Below, in pieces: positions 34,562 to 46,200 of a stretch of 64,000 nt of DNA. Both the position numbers and the translations under genes were made by a program. The notes beneath the pieces are model-generated. The model did not search any database. It was not told the DNA's origin and saw nothing but the letters and a program-made list of their open reading frames with translations. Source of the stretch: Aulostomus chinensis (lineage: Eukaryota > Chordata > Actinopteri > Syngnathiformes > Aulostomidae); contig JBBMOA010000014.1 in NCBI GenBank assembly GCA_037954235.1, forward strand, positions 18,820,273-18,884,272. Direction: 5' to 3'. Numbering within the stretch: position 1 is the first letter of the stretch; each line of letters begins with the position of its first letter.

Positions 34562-37190
34562 ATGGTTCCCTATCAGGAACTGGTTAAGCTGGGAGAGGGC
34601 ACATTCGGCCAAGTTTTCAGGGCCAAAGAAACAGAAACTGGCAGAGTAAGTAGCTTTAGCTGGAATAGGATTAGACAGACTGTTGTCATTGACTTAGTTT
34701 CCATGTGTCAGCATCTGTTCTCATGTGTCCCTCAGATTGTGGCTCTGAAGTTTATTGAGAAAGATGGTCGCTCAGATCAGGAGATCCAAATTCTCTACAG
34801 GGAAGTGACCATCATGAGAAAAATCCACCACCCCAACATCGTTACATTGTTGAGCAGTTTTCAAATGAAAAAATGGGTAAGATAGTGATTAATCTTCCCT
34901 GGAAGTGCCTCTTGCTCTCTGGCGGATCCTTGATCTGCTGCACCATCGTCTCAATGTGTGACCAAATCTCTCCACTGTGTCAACAGCTTGTTTTTGTGAT
35001 GGAGTACGCTGGAGGCTCCAACCTGCTCCAGGCCCTTCATGATCACGGGAACTTCCCAGAGCACCAGGTACTCCTTCATTACACAAAGTCACGCCGGACA
35101 TTACACTAACTGAGACTTCACTTCATCAACATTTGCATTTCTCTCCCTCTTCCAAGGTCCAGAAATTTGCCTGCCAGCTGCTCTCAGCGTTCCATTACTT
35201 ACACTCACGTCGCATTATTCATCGGGACGTGAAGACGGCCAACACTGTGCTGGGGGACGACGGAGTGGTGAAACTGTGTGACTTTGGGTAAGTAGATTTA
35301 GACGTTGAAGGAAAGCATGGCCGTGAGCATCATTATCTACAAGTATGTTTATATCTGATGCCATTCTGTCTCAGGTTTGCCAGCGTCTTGAGGAAGCCCA
35401 CCTTGAAGCTGACGTCTCAGAAGGGAACGCCAGCCTTCATGTCCCCTGAGCGGATAAGGGGGGAGCCCTATGATCACACTGCTGATCTCTGGGCTCTGGG
35501 CTGCACCCTGTTCGAGCTCCACACTGGGGAGCTTCCCTTCCTCGGGGAATCCAGACACCACCTGTCGCAGCTCATCCTGGAAGGCTCGGTTGACTGGCCC
35601 AACAATATGAGCGCCAGCTGCAAGGTACAACAGCTACATTCTTATACTGCGTCCTCAGCTGCTAACTAGCTAGCTAGCTACTGTGTTAGTGTGCTCAAAC
35701 ACAAGTTACCGTTAAAAGCCAAAGATGCTTACTGCTGCTTATGAAGACAAACAAAAGTGTATCGTCCTGCTCACCGTGACCATGTGACGTCTCCCTTACA
35801 GAGTTTCCTGAGAGGTCTGTTGATCAGAGACCCTGAGAAGAGGTTGTCATGGCCGCTGATCCTGGCCCATCGTTTTGTTGCTGGCGGTGCTCAGTTTGAA
35901 GGCAACGATGAGACCGAGACCAGCAATGAGTCCAGCTATGAGGTCAGTGATGACGACAGCGATGAAGACAGCGATGAAGAAGGTGATGAGGTCAATTATG
36001 AAGATGATGATGATGATGAGACCAGCAATGAGTCCAGCTATGAGGTCAGTGATGACGACAGCGACGAAGACAGCAATGAAGACGGGGATGAGGTCAGTTA
36101 TGAAGATGATGATGATGATGAGACCAGCAATGAGGCCAGCTATGAGGTTAGTGATAAAGACAGCGATGAAGACAGCGATGAGGACAATTATGAAGATGAT
36201 GATGAGACCAGCGATGAGTCCAGCTATGAGGTCAATGATGAAGACAGCGACGAAGACAGCAATGAAGAAAGTGATGAGGACAATCATGAAGATGACGATG
36301 ATGATGAGACTAGCAATGAGGACAATTGTGATGACAATGATGACGGTGATGATGAGACCAGCGATGAGACCAGCGATGAAGACAGTGATGAGGACAATAA
36401 TGAAGACAATGACGAAGATGATGATGAAGACAGTGAGGAGACCAGTAAAGACACCATTGATGAGGACGATGTTGAGACCAGCAATGAAGACAGTGATGAA
36501 AACTCTCAGCATCTACCGCCCAAAAACCTGGCTGGAGTCTTCTATGAGGGAAATGAAAACAGGAGGATGAAGCTGAAGAACCTTCGATGGATCCGGAAAA
36601 GGCTGGGGCTGAAGTCCACCACAGACAGAACCAGGGAGGACAGGCTCCGGGCCCTCTCCCTAAAGACTGACATGGAAATCCTCCATCTCAAGATGGCTAA
36701 AGAGATCGAGGCCGTGCGGGAAGACGCTGCAATGAAGGAGCGCTCTCTTCACAGGGAGAAGGAGAACCTGAGGGTAACGCTCGAGGCCTGTGTGGGAAAA
36801 CTGGCCGCTGACCTCCAGGTGGAGAGGCGGAAAAACGCTCTGCTGGAACAAGAGCTGCAAGAGATCCGCCTCCGTGAGGAGGTCAGGAACAGGTGTGAAA
36901 CTGCTCTTGAGGTGGCAGAGACCCACCAGGTGGAGCTTCACACACAGGTGGGGGTTCATCAAAATGAAGTCAGGGAGGACAACCTTGAGAGGATGCCGCA
37001 GTCATTGGACAACGGGACGAGACATCCAACCTCCAGAGAGGGGGCAGAACCTGTGCCAACAGCCCCTGAACCTCTGGAGGACGCTGCAGTGCCAGAAGTG
37101 AAGAAAGGATCCCTCTGGAAAACAGCTGGGATCTGTCTGGGGCTGACCCTGATCCCTGTGGCCATAGCGGCCCTAATTGTCAGGCATTGA
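34562..37190 (+). CDS. Fused/STK36-like protein kinase with acidic repeats, coiled coil and C-terminal membrane anchor
   Basis: Six exons join in frame to 691 aa: 34562-34645, 34736-34876, 34987-35067, 35157-35287, 35375-35624 and 35802-37190. An in-frame stop at 34472 with no ATG after it supports this start. Residues 4-260 form a complete kinase domain: GEGTFG (11-16), K33, E51, HRDVKTAN (D126, N131), DFGFA (144), GTPAFMSPE, PYDHTADLWALGC. It is closest, from memory, to STK36/Fused, shown also by LCDFGFA and RLSW. Residues about 264-466 are an Asp/Glu/Ser tract built on a 34-residue repeat. Residues about 511-614 are a charged coiled coil. Residues about 670-689 (TAGICLGLTLIPVAIAALIV) form one membrane helix followed only by RH, a tail-anchor arrangement. 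STK36 itself continues after the kinase with ARM/HEAT-like repeats and no such tail. The substrate is unknown; an intracellular-membrane location is inferred. Confidence 0.85.
35916..36500 (+). repeat. Coding 102-bp repeat (acidic 34-residue units)
   Basis: Units start at 35916, 36018, 36120, 36204 and 36306 with gagaccagcaatgag-like text (ETSNESSYEVS). Spacings are 102, 102, 84 and 102 bp, all multiples of three, so length change keeps the frame. Degenerate units continue to about 36500. Within units, gatgat and gaagac codons are locally tandem. Confidence 0.9.
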
Positions 37191-38565
37191 TGACCCAGCC
37201 TGTGATGGGTAGGGGGGTCGGGGGCAGGGGGACTGTACTGGTGGATCAAGAATTCTGGTTATCTGATGATTCCTGTATTATAAGGCAATTCTTCTTGAGG
37301 TTTGCCCTTCCTGGGCATTGAGCCGGAGGATGACTGCCAATAACAGGGTGTTTGTCGGCCAGTGGGATCCCATGCAGCTCTGTCCTGGAGGGTCGTGGAG
37401 AGTGAGACGATCTGTTTGGACATGCCAGAGGACACACTCCTGTAGCTGGATAGAAGCTGGTCTTTCTGAACTAATTTGAGAGCTGTTGGATGTCTTAATC
37501 TCCATTCTGAGTAAATCACAGTCCTTGCTTGTCAACGTGCTAGCGCTCTGCTATAAGCTGATATCTGTCGGGTTTTCACATGCTGTCAACTGAAGCGTGG
37601 AGGCAGTCAAAGCTAAAATAATTCAAAACCAGGTTTCCAGTGATGCCAAAGAATATAAAAAATAAAAACCAACTGTGAGCAATAACTAGGGTTACAATTG
37701 TACCTTAAAACTGGACGGAATACCGCCAAAAGTCAGGTATCAGACAGAGAACTGGCGCTAGCGGCAGAAGTCCGAGCACAACAACCTCAGGAACATAGAC
37801 AACAGGCCACAAACTTATTTTATCCAAACGAGCAGACCCAAGCCTGATCTCGATGGCATTTCATTGTGTAAAAGTGAAGTTATTGGATGTTTTTGCCATT
37901 AAAAATTCCACAGAATTATGGAACTGTAAATTATTCCAATTAAGTGTTTGTTTTAGGAGTTATTGAGCCTGAGAGTTTAAGTCTGTTCCTCCTTTACTAA
38001 ACCATGGGTAACAAGCTAAATGAGTTCAAGTCAGAAAACAGGCAGACAAAATAATACGTTATCTTTGACCCGTTACATCATCTCACATTACAAACAAAAG
38101 CAATAGACATGGACCCATTAAAAACTGCCATGACGAAGAATGTTTCCTCTTGTTTATTTTGTATGAATTCAGCAACAGATTGACCTACATGGCGCTTAAT
38201 GGTGTGTTTTTCCTCTGAATTTCAGTACGCAGGCGTCGCTTCTTAAAGGTACAACATGTTGTCATGTTGATGCTGCTCTACTTCCAGTTGAACATTTGTT
38301 TCTTCATAGTGATGGTGCATTGACTGGTGCAGGTTTTTCATGTCCCCCTGCATGGTCCGAAAAAAGCGAATCCACTGGAGGGGCAATGTTGTCATGACTT
38401 ATCAATGTTGAGACCAAAGCTACACCGTTGGGCTCGTTGTCGACCCGCACCTGTTCGCACGGCCCAGGCATGAATTAAATACACAAGTGCAGTAAGGTGG
38501 GCAGTATGTAACCATGGATGTACGAAAGAAAAATTACACTAACGGTACCAACAGTCAGTTATTCA
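37191..38565. other. 3' UTR of the STK36-like gene and unassigned sequence
   Basis: AATAAA at 37661-37666 is the likely poly(A) signal, giving a 3' UTR of about 490 nt. Overlapping minus-strand open frames at 37246-37535 show no recognised family. The remainder to 38565 is unassigned. Confidence 0.45.
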
Positions 38566-38569
38566 GGAG

Positions 38570-39112
38570 AGTGGTTCTCAAACTCCCGCTTCGAACCCCC
38601 TTTGAAATATTTTTAGTCAAGTACCCCCTGACACACGCAAAATATTTTTGGTAGAAAATAAAGAGGTACAGTGCTGCGCCATCAGTGTCAGATTTATGAA
38701 AGTTAAACAACTTGTATCAATGATCTGCGAGCCTTGGCTAATTTCTACCGGGAAAAAACAACACAGTGCCTTCGGTGCCTACGTTCATTTATTCATCAGC
38801 TCAGGTTTTGCCTTCTTTTTCACTTGTTTCTACGTATTTTCAGCACCATCGCTGCGCTTTAGTCACACATTCATCATGACAGTGCGTTGTCATGGCAACG
38901 GCAGGTTATTGACAAGTGATGCTGGATCAATGGGTCAAACTAAGTTGTTTTGGGGAGAGTCTGTATTTTTAAAGATATTAAAATTAAATACTGAATATAA
39001 AATTCAGTGTATGTATTTGTATTTTATCGAATATTTATAATATAATTATTTCTCAAGACTTAATTGGGTGGATGTATTTTTGTAAAGCTTCACGTACCCC
39101 CTGGAGTATACC
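38570..39112 (+). mobile_element. hAT-like non-autonomous element, truncated
   Basis: The start gtggttctcaaact and the flanking aaccccctttgaaatattt, together with cacgtaccccctggagtata near 39090-39110, resemble the ends of fish non-autonomous hAT elements. The matching right TIR is missing. The part from 38878 on lies within the right inverted arm, and its mirror is 33746-34009. Confidence 0.45.
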
Positions 39113-39529
39113 CATCTATCCATCCATCCATGTAGACATATAGACAGACAACCATTGGCTCTCACAGCCACGCCTATGGTCAATTTAGAGTCCAACCAAA
39201 GTCCTAAAACCTGTTTTACAGTTTGTTTGATTGGGGCTGTGTGTTCTACTGGAAGTTCTGTCGTCAATGTAAGCCATCAATACACTCTCAGTGACTTTAC
39301 AATTGCATCGCTGTGGTACTGAAATAATTGCAAATGAAAACAAATAATTTAGAAATGAATAGTTTTCCACCAATGAAAACAGCAACCTGCCAAATCTGAG
39401 ATTTCTGATGTGATCTCTGCTAAGCCAGCAGACGTTAGCCAGCATTTTCTTTTCAGACCTGGCCAAGTTGTTGTGAATTAATGGATTATATAATTAAAAG
39501 TAATATAACCTCCTAAGACCCCAATGCTT
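38878..39529. repeat. Right arm of long inverted repeat flanking the STK36-like gene
   Basis: Reverse complement of 33327-34009. The inner break lies within the hAT-like element (gacagtgcgttgtcatggca) and the outer break at ccccaatgctt. Arms enclose 34010-38877 (4.87 kb), which contains the whole kinase gene. Confidence 0.88.
39105..39200 (-). mobile_element. SINE-like repeat fragment within the right arm
   Basis: Mirror of the fragment at 33661-33745. Confidence 0.7.
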
Positions 39530-39886
39530 ACATACAGACATATAGACAGACAACCAGTGGCTCTCACAGCCACGCCTTTGGTCAATTTAGAGTCCAACCA
39601 AAGTCCTAAAACCTGTTTTACAGTTTCTCTGTCTGGATTAACCTCGTCCCCTCTTGATGTCTTTGGGCTGTGGGAGGAAGCCGGACTACCGCAGAGAACC
39701 CACACAGGCACAGGGAGAACATGGAGACTCACACAGAGAGACCCTGTGCTCCAGCCGAGGCTTGAACCTGGAACCTTCTTGCTATGAGGTGACGGTGCTG
39801 ACCACTGCACCACCGTGGGGCCCTCATATTGTGGTCTAGACAACCTAAAATATGATGTTCACATATGTGGACGCCAGCTCCTATGA
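39509..39886. mobile_element. Right copy of the piggyBac-like MITE carrying a SINE
   Basis: Starts cctcctaagaccccaatgct after ataa and ends at the tcacatatgtggacgccag core and cctatgagg before ataa (degraded TTAA). The SINE interrupting it sits at the same internal site (caatatgaggg on the reverse strand) as in the left copy. The two copies therefore descend from one SINE-loaded ancestor. Confidence 0.45.
39530..39820 (-). mobile_element. SINE-like repeat with an internal patch from the arm sequence
   Basis: Reverse-orientation copy whose body is interrupted at about 39592-39628 by about 36 bp (ccaaccaaagtcctaaaacc and onward). The patch also adjoins the SINE fragment inside the arms at 39191-39222. 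Confidence 0.75.
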
Positions 39887-39936
39887 GGATAATATGCATA
39901 CAAAGAAAACTACAAAAGGATCCTAGTTTTTGCAGC

Positions 39937-40300
39937 CCGGTGGAGCGGTGGTCCTCACTGTGGTCATCCAGCAAGAAAGGTTGTGGGTGGAGCCCTGGCT
40001 GCAGCAGGGGGTCTTTCTGTGTGGAGTCTCCATGTTCTCCCTGTTCCTGTGTGGGTTCTCTCTGGTACTCCAGCTTCCTCCCACAGTCCAAAGACATCAA
40101 GAGGGGACGAGGCTGATTGATACTCTAAATTGACTGTAGGTGTGACTGTGAGTGTGAATGGTTGTCTGTCTCTATGTGTTGGCCCTGTGATGGACTGGTG
40201 ACCTGTCCAGGGTGAAGGCTGCTGGGATAGGCTCCACCCCCTGCGACCCTTAACAGGATAAGAGGGAGAATGTGGATGGATGGATGGATGGATGGATGGG
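39937..40300 (+). mobile_element. SINE-like repeat, full-length copy
   Basis: Complete body and tail ending in tggatggatggatggatggg. Its head is less well preserved than that of the 47 kb copy. Confidence 0.8.
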
Positions 40301-41759
40301 TCCTAGTTTTCATCATGGCCATCATTGCCTTTGAGCAGTGAAACGTTGGGAAGGCATGTAAACTAAAAAGGATTTCAATCCTTATAGTTGATCTTTTCAT
40401 GTGTTCACACGTACAAATATCTGTGATATTTACATGTTCTAAATGTTTGTCAGAGTCAAAACGGAAAGGCTCCTTTCCCGCCTTCATGTTTTGTCCCTTT
40501 GTGGCTTTTCTGTTGATATTTTGCATAAAAAGTAAAAGAAAATGATGTTATTCAGTCAAACCACTCATAAAAGAATCAAAAGATGTATGTAAATACATGT
40601 CCTTATGCCATTTTCATGGGTGTTTTTTTTCTGTCAGAGTGCTTCTCTTCAGATATCACCACCCTTTCATAATTGATAAATGCATGGGAGAGCTGTAATT
40701 TACAAGTCTTTATCTCGCCAACTCATGACAGTAATCATTTGCAAATACAATCATGGTGATAGGGAGTCATTAATCATGTGTGATAGCACTGAATGAGGCA
40801 CAAAAGACGACATAAGCAAACAGCTGAAATTACACAGAACGTGTTCAGTGAGCATACAAAGAGCTGCATTTACATGCAACTCATTCATAGACCATCATTT
40901 CATTCAAAGACACAAAACTCCATAAGTTGAAGAGCTGAAAGCCCCAACAATCAAGCTACACATCCAGGACTATGATTCCACCATGTGGGGAGGAGCTAGC
41001 AGTCCCAGGAACACTCTCTTGTGTTGATCCTCTCTTGTAATGAAACTGCAATCGTGCATCCTGTCAAAATAGCATTTGACAGGATGCATGTGAATGCATG
41101 TAAGTTTATCAATTGAACTAGAATCAATCACTCTATTTGACACATTGGTTCCTCTCAATTGCACAAAATTGCATGTCATAATCTTTATTATAGCTGGAAC
41201 ATATTTATTTTCCATGTGTTTTATTGATTAAACAAATTAACTGAAAGACAATTTGCCCGTTATAAATTCAAAGCACTGAAACAGACTTGTTTAACACTAT
41301 CCTCAGTACTGAATATTGGCACTAGAGGGCAGTATCGGCATTCATACGGTTTTCCTCAGCCAGCTAAATCAGCGTGCTTAAAAAATTATTTCGCTTACAT
41401 GATACTGAAAAACTGAATAATTTTCCAGTTTTTATGTGAGGTTTCTTGAAAATACACTAAGATCCTAAAAATAAAAAATAAACTTAGAAGTTAGACGTGA
41501 GTTTGGGTTGGCCTCAAAATAAATACAGGTTGCCTTAAAATTTAAAGTTTTCTGAACTACAAAAGAAATAACCATTGTTTTTGTTTTTTTTTAAAGTTCA
41601 TGATAACATAAAAATGTAGGTTGAGATACAATGACAGACAAGCTACAGAACTCAGATGTGAATTACTACTATTGTCAACACTACTACTATTATTATTGTC
41701 ACTACTACTACTACTACTACTAATAATAATAATGATAATAACAATAATGATAATATATA
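40301..41759. other. Intergenic; hairpin at 41055-41088 and triplet microsatellite at 41665-41755
   Basis: No gene recognised. A compound (CTA/TTA/TAA) microsatellite covers 41665-41755. Confidence 0.5.
41055..41088. repeat. Perfect 14-bp inverted repeat, 6-nt loop
   Basis: tgcatcctgtcaaa at 41055-41068 pairs perfectly with tttgacaggatgca at 41075-41088 across the loop atagca. One G-U and one further pair extend it outward. Confidence 0.85.
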
Positions 41760-41905
41760 CCTGCAACAGACTAGCGATCTGTCCAGGGTGTACACTGCCT
41801 CTCGCCCAATGTAAACTGGGATAGGCACCAGCGATACCCCCCCCCCCCCCCTCCCAGGAGACCCTTAACTGATAAGCGGTATAGAAAATGAATGGATGGA
41901 TGATA
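41760..41905 (+). mobile_element. SINE-like repeat, 3' half
   Basis: Body from gatctgtccagggtgtacac to gataagcggtatagaaaatg with a short TGGA tail, interrupted by a C homopolymer at 41837-41851. Confidence 0.75.
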
Positions 41906-43183
41906 ATACATTAATAAATTAGAGTAAAATGAAACAGGGCTCCTGTTGTACCATGGTCGTTGTTGGATAGGAAACCAAAAAAAAAAAAAAAAAAACACGC
42001 ACACACACACGAACATCGTATTTGCATTCACCCATACATTATACTTTATATGCACATTGACACTGCCTGTGTATTCATGGTCATGCACAGTTAAAATCAT
42101 ACAAGGCCTTTAGCAAAAACTATTTTTCATACAGCAGTCATAAGACAATGCATGCAACTTTTTTTTAGAAAAAGGACAGTATATCTATTAATTAAAATTA
42201 TAATTTCTATCATCAGAAATAATCAAAAAAGTTGGTTAAATTACTCGTTATTTTTTATTATTTTTAACGTTTATTATTTCCATTTTTGTGCCTTGAATGC
42301 CTCTGTGGCCTCTGTCCCTGTCCTGTCCTTGGGCCTACTGCTTACTGTGTTTCAAAAGGGATGCAAGGATCCTCCCGTGGCCCTGAACCAGGATGTCTCT
42401 GAACTGCTGCCTGAAAAATACATTTCCCACAAGTAATACACCACATACCTCCCCAGATCCCTAACAGATAGAACAATAGCAAGGTTACAATGTCTTTGCC
42501 CTCCCTCTGTGAGCATAGTCATCCCCAAGTGACCTGATGTGCTTCATACTTGCTGAACTTCTGACACGTATATGGTCTGTTCTTGCATCTTGTATGAGCA
42601 ATTTGTCTTTCACATTGCAGTGGCTGGTTAGAACAAGCGTTTAATATCCTTGAAATGAAGTGCCATTAGTGTTATCCTTCTTTTCAGTTTTCAAGTGTCT
42701 CTCCGAACACCATCTATCTAATTCCTAATGACTGTTGTGAGTGCTGACTTTGCTATTGTAAAACAAATGATATCTCTGTCCTGTCAGAATAATCCTAATC
42801 TATTTCAATGGAAGGTTGCCATATTAAAATGACAAAAGGGGGAGGATATTTCCTTCTTATGATAAATGTGCAAATGTCCAACAAAGCTGAATCAGACACC
42901 AAATTTTAATGGCCTGATTGCTCGTTCATTTCTCGCCTCATTCTCTAGCAGCCCTGCTCCCTCCTCTTTAATGCGGAGCTGGTCATATTTTGTCCCAGAT
43001 TAGTATAGACGCCAACTGACAGTTGCCTCTGCTCAAGGTATTTAGGGAACATAATTCATTCATAGAGCTAGAAGTGCTCTCATTTGTCATCCCCATTTTT
43101 TATGCGTAGTCTCTTCACAGTCACTCGTTCCTCAGGGTGGTGGTGGTTCTGGTGTGTGTGCGTGCATGCGTGCGTGTGTGCGT

Positions 43184-43242
<59 letters not shown>

Positions 43243-46200
43243 AGGGGAGATGGGGGCCAGGGCAGTTTTCGTCTGATGTATTAGCCAGCATATGCAAGCA
43301 ATGAATTATCGAAGAGGCGAAGGAGTCAATTATCCACTCCTAAAGAGGGGCCGGGCCTGTGTGGCCTAGAGGCCCCTTTCCATATTTACCAAATCATTTT
43401 ACAGAAAGGTACACTGGGAGACCTGGGGAGACAGCGGGCAGACAACACACCCACCCACCAATGCCCACAGTCTTTAACGATTTGACACTCTCGTGTGCAA
43501 CCTTGCCCCCTCCTGTCATGTTCCTCCTCACGCATGCTCGGTGCTACAGCTTCAGTTAACAAGGACAGGCAGCGATGTTTGGATCTGGATGGTCATGATC
43601 CATTTTTACACACATACCAACTCCTCAAATTGATTTCAGCTGAGCTGGAATAGCCACGCTGTGACCGTCAGACATTTTTCCGTGTTCCACTTCTCTCCCC
43701 TGACTCCCGTCATATCAAAATGGGGCCCTGATTGACTGTGCTGCTCTGACTAATAGAGTGGATATGGTAAATGAAATACCCTGCACTTTCATTCCAAAGT
43801 CTCTTACCCCCTGTGTCCCCAGTCACTTTGCCTTGACATATTTTCAGAGGCTGAGCGTTCTATCCTGGTTTTGATGAGGACAGGCCGAGACACACACACA
43901 CAGCTGTGTCGGTGTTGATGCCTCAGAGCAGTTAGGGACCCTTGGACATGGACGGCCGAGCTGACAGAGCCTCTGGTTACTGACGGGGCTGACACTTAGG
44001 TAAATGAGGTCATTAGACTGCATTATGAGGAGGCTGATAGCTCGGTAATGGGTTTTAACTTTGGAATTTACCTCAGAAGCCCATCGGGGACAGGTTTGAT
44101 GTGCAGACGGACAGGTAGGTTCCTCCAGAATAAAGAGGGAAAACCTCATGAGGGAGAAGACTTGGTTGAAAGGCAAAAAAGGGATGAGGAAGAGGAAAGA
44201 AGAGATGATGAGAAATGTTCTAAAAATAAGTCACAGCAGACAGTGATCCTCTTTAACACAAAGAAGGGGGTTTCAGCAGACAACTGACTTTTGTTTTGGC
44301 GCCTGCCCTTCACGTTACTTTCTTTTGATTTGGATGTCCACAGAGTCCAAGTAAAAAATTATCTCCTGCATCCAGAAGATTGTTTCTCCAAACTGTTTTA
44401 ATCTCTTGTGGCTCAATGGAGAAAATTACAGAATTATAAAACAATGGGCCCATCCTTTGTTATGTTTTGTAAGGTTTATAATTTTGCACGCTGTATGCAC
44501 ACACGGCTTCCAATCTGCCTTGAGTCTTAAGAAAGGGCGTCTAAATTTAGTGCATAACGATAAACTCTTAAGTTTTAAGACATAGGCTAATGCGTACGGG
44601 TGTTAAAACCAGTGGGATAGTTTAGTGGAGATTAAGGGACATATCAAAGACTTGTGTAAAGCTCCATCAAAAGCTGTGCAGTTGTTTGGTGGGCATCTGC
44701 ACATGCTTAAAAAAAAGGGGGCAGGAGTAGCTCACAGAGCTTTGGCAGCATGCAGCGAGGGACTGATAATGTCTAAACATCACTTTTATTACTCCTTTTG
44801 GCTGTGTGGTGAAAACGAATGCTTTACTACAGCTGTGGACCTGGCAAGTTCTGTTCAGGAGTGAGATTTAAGGGAGGCATTATGGCTGTCCAGAGGAGGG
44901 CAAGACAACTCACAGGAGAGGATGAAATGGATGTGGTGGTGCAGAATGATGGCGGCCCTTTCACTCATTTGCTGACTGGTTTCAGGGAGATGAATCATGA
45001 GTGATGACGTCTGAGTGAAAGTTATGGAGGGTAACAGAAGGTCAGGCTTCCATGGCAGGATTTTCCAGAAGAGCAGATAAAGAAGGTTGGAAACACAAAT
45101 CAAGTCAAGAAGCTACTTCTTCAATTCTTACATCGCAATACACACTGAACTCAACCTCATTAGAATAGTCCGACTGATCAAGAAGTGATTTCCACTTTAT
45201 TGAAAGAAAACCTTTCTTTCAGGACTGCCGTAAACGTAATCTCATTTCTTTTTAGGTCCGGTGCGTTACATATCTTTGACAAGCTGCCGCTGCTTTTATC
45301 AGCATCTGTCAGGGGATTCATGATGTCACTTTCACTGGCTCAAGTGAACATAACACCTCTCCTAAGAGTTGTGAAAATGCAGAAACATAACAGCCCCTTT
45401 CACTAACAAAGGTGTGGATGATTGCCACAGCAGGCTTAACTGACAGGTAAATTGCAGGTTAAGTGGAGAACACAGTCTTTTAACAAGAGACTCCAGGCTC
45501 CTGCAAATCCTCCTTAGTCTGTAATCTGAATACAAAAGGCAGAGGCGGGGGATTAAATCTGACCCCTCAATGTTCTGTTTGTTCCAAACTCCACTCAAGG
45601 GCCTGCTGTAGCCAGAAGAAGAGTGCCAGGTTTGCATTTCCCTTTGTGCGGCATTTTGGCGGAATTTTAAAACAACACAATGCAGCTCGCTCAGTTGCTA
45701 ATTTACAGGCATACAGGATATCCTGGACTCACTAGCCTCTACACTTATCAAGCTTTGCTGTGGTTGCTTTTAAAAAGGACTGTTTATTTAATTGTGGATG
45801 AAACGCCATAACGTAGTATCATTATCACAGGCTGCAGAGGAGAAAAAAAACAACAAATCCTTCTTTATTTAGCTGCAACGATGGTTAGAACGAGAGAAGA
45901 GAGAGAAAGGGCCAGGGTGAGGCAGGCGGTTAGGGCTTGCTGAGAGAAAGGCGCTTTGGGTTGTCAACGTTTTAGAGGCTTAGAGTCAAACCTATCCGGG
46001 CTCAGGAGAGAGGAGTCTGGGTGTTAGGCAGGCAGAATGACTCCTGATAGAAGGAGTTTGCGGCTCAAGTCGAGAGGAATCGTCTTGGCTCGGGGATGAG
46101 GCAAGGACTAATTGATTCTCTGAAGTTTCCTGTCGCAGAGCCTGATTACAGGTGTGACCGGATTAAAAAAAGGAGAGGGAAAAAAACAAGGGATCTGGAG

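Noticed and set aside
34333..34587. 84-residue frame overlapping the kinase start
   Set aside because: It is in a different frame from the kinase; the kinase start at 34562 is the first in-frame ATG after a stop. It could at most be an overlapping upstream ORF.
35847..36512. 221-residue minus-strand open frame, very hydrophobic
   Set aside because: It is the antisense of the acidic GAT/GAA/GAC repeats; complementing these codons produces runs of Ile/Val/Leu. It has no splice or family support.
35875..36570. 231-residue + strand frame rich in Met, Lys and Thr
   Set aside because: Shifted reading of the same repeat tract in the kinase exon.
42152..42436. 94-residue open frame with a plausible-looking C-terminal half
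   Set aside because: No 3' splice site, family or neighbouring exon was found. Left as non-coding.
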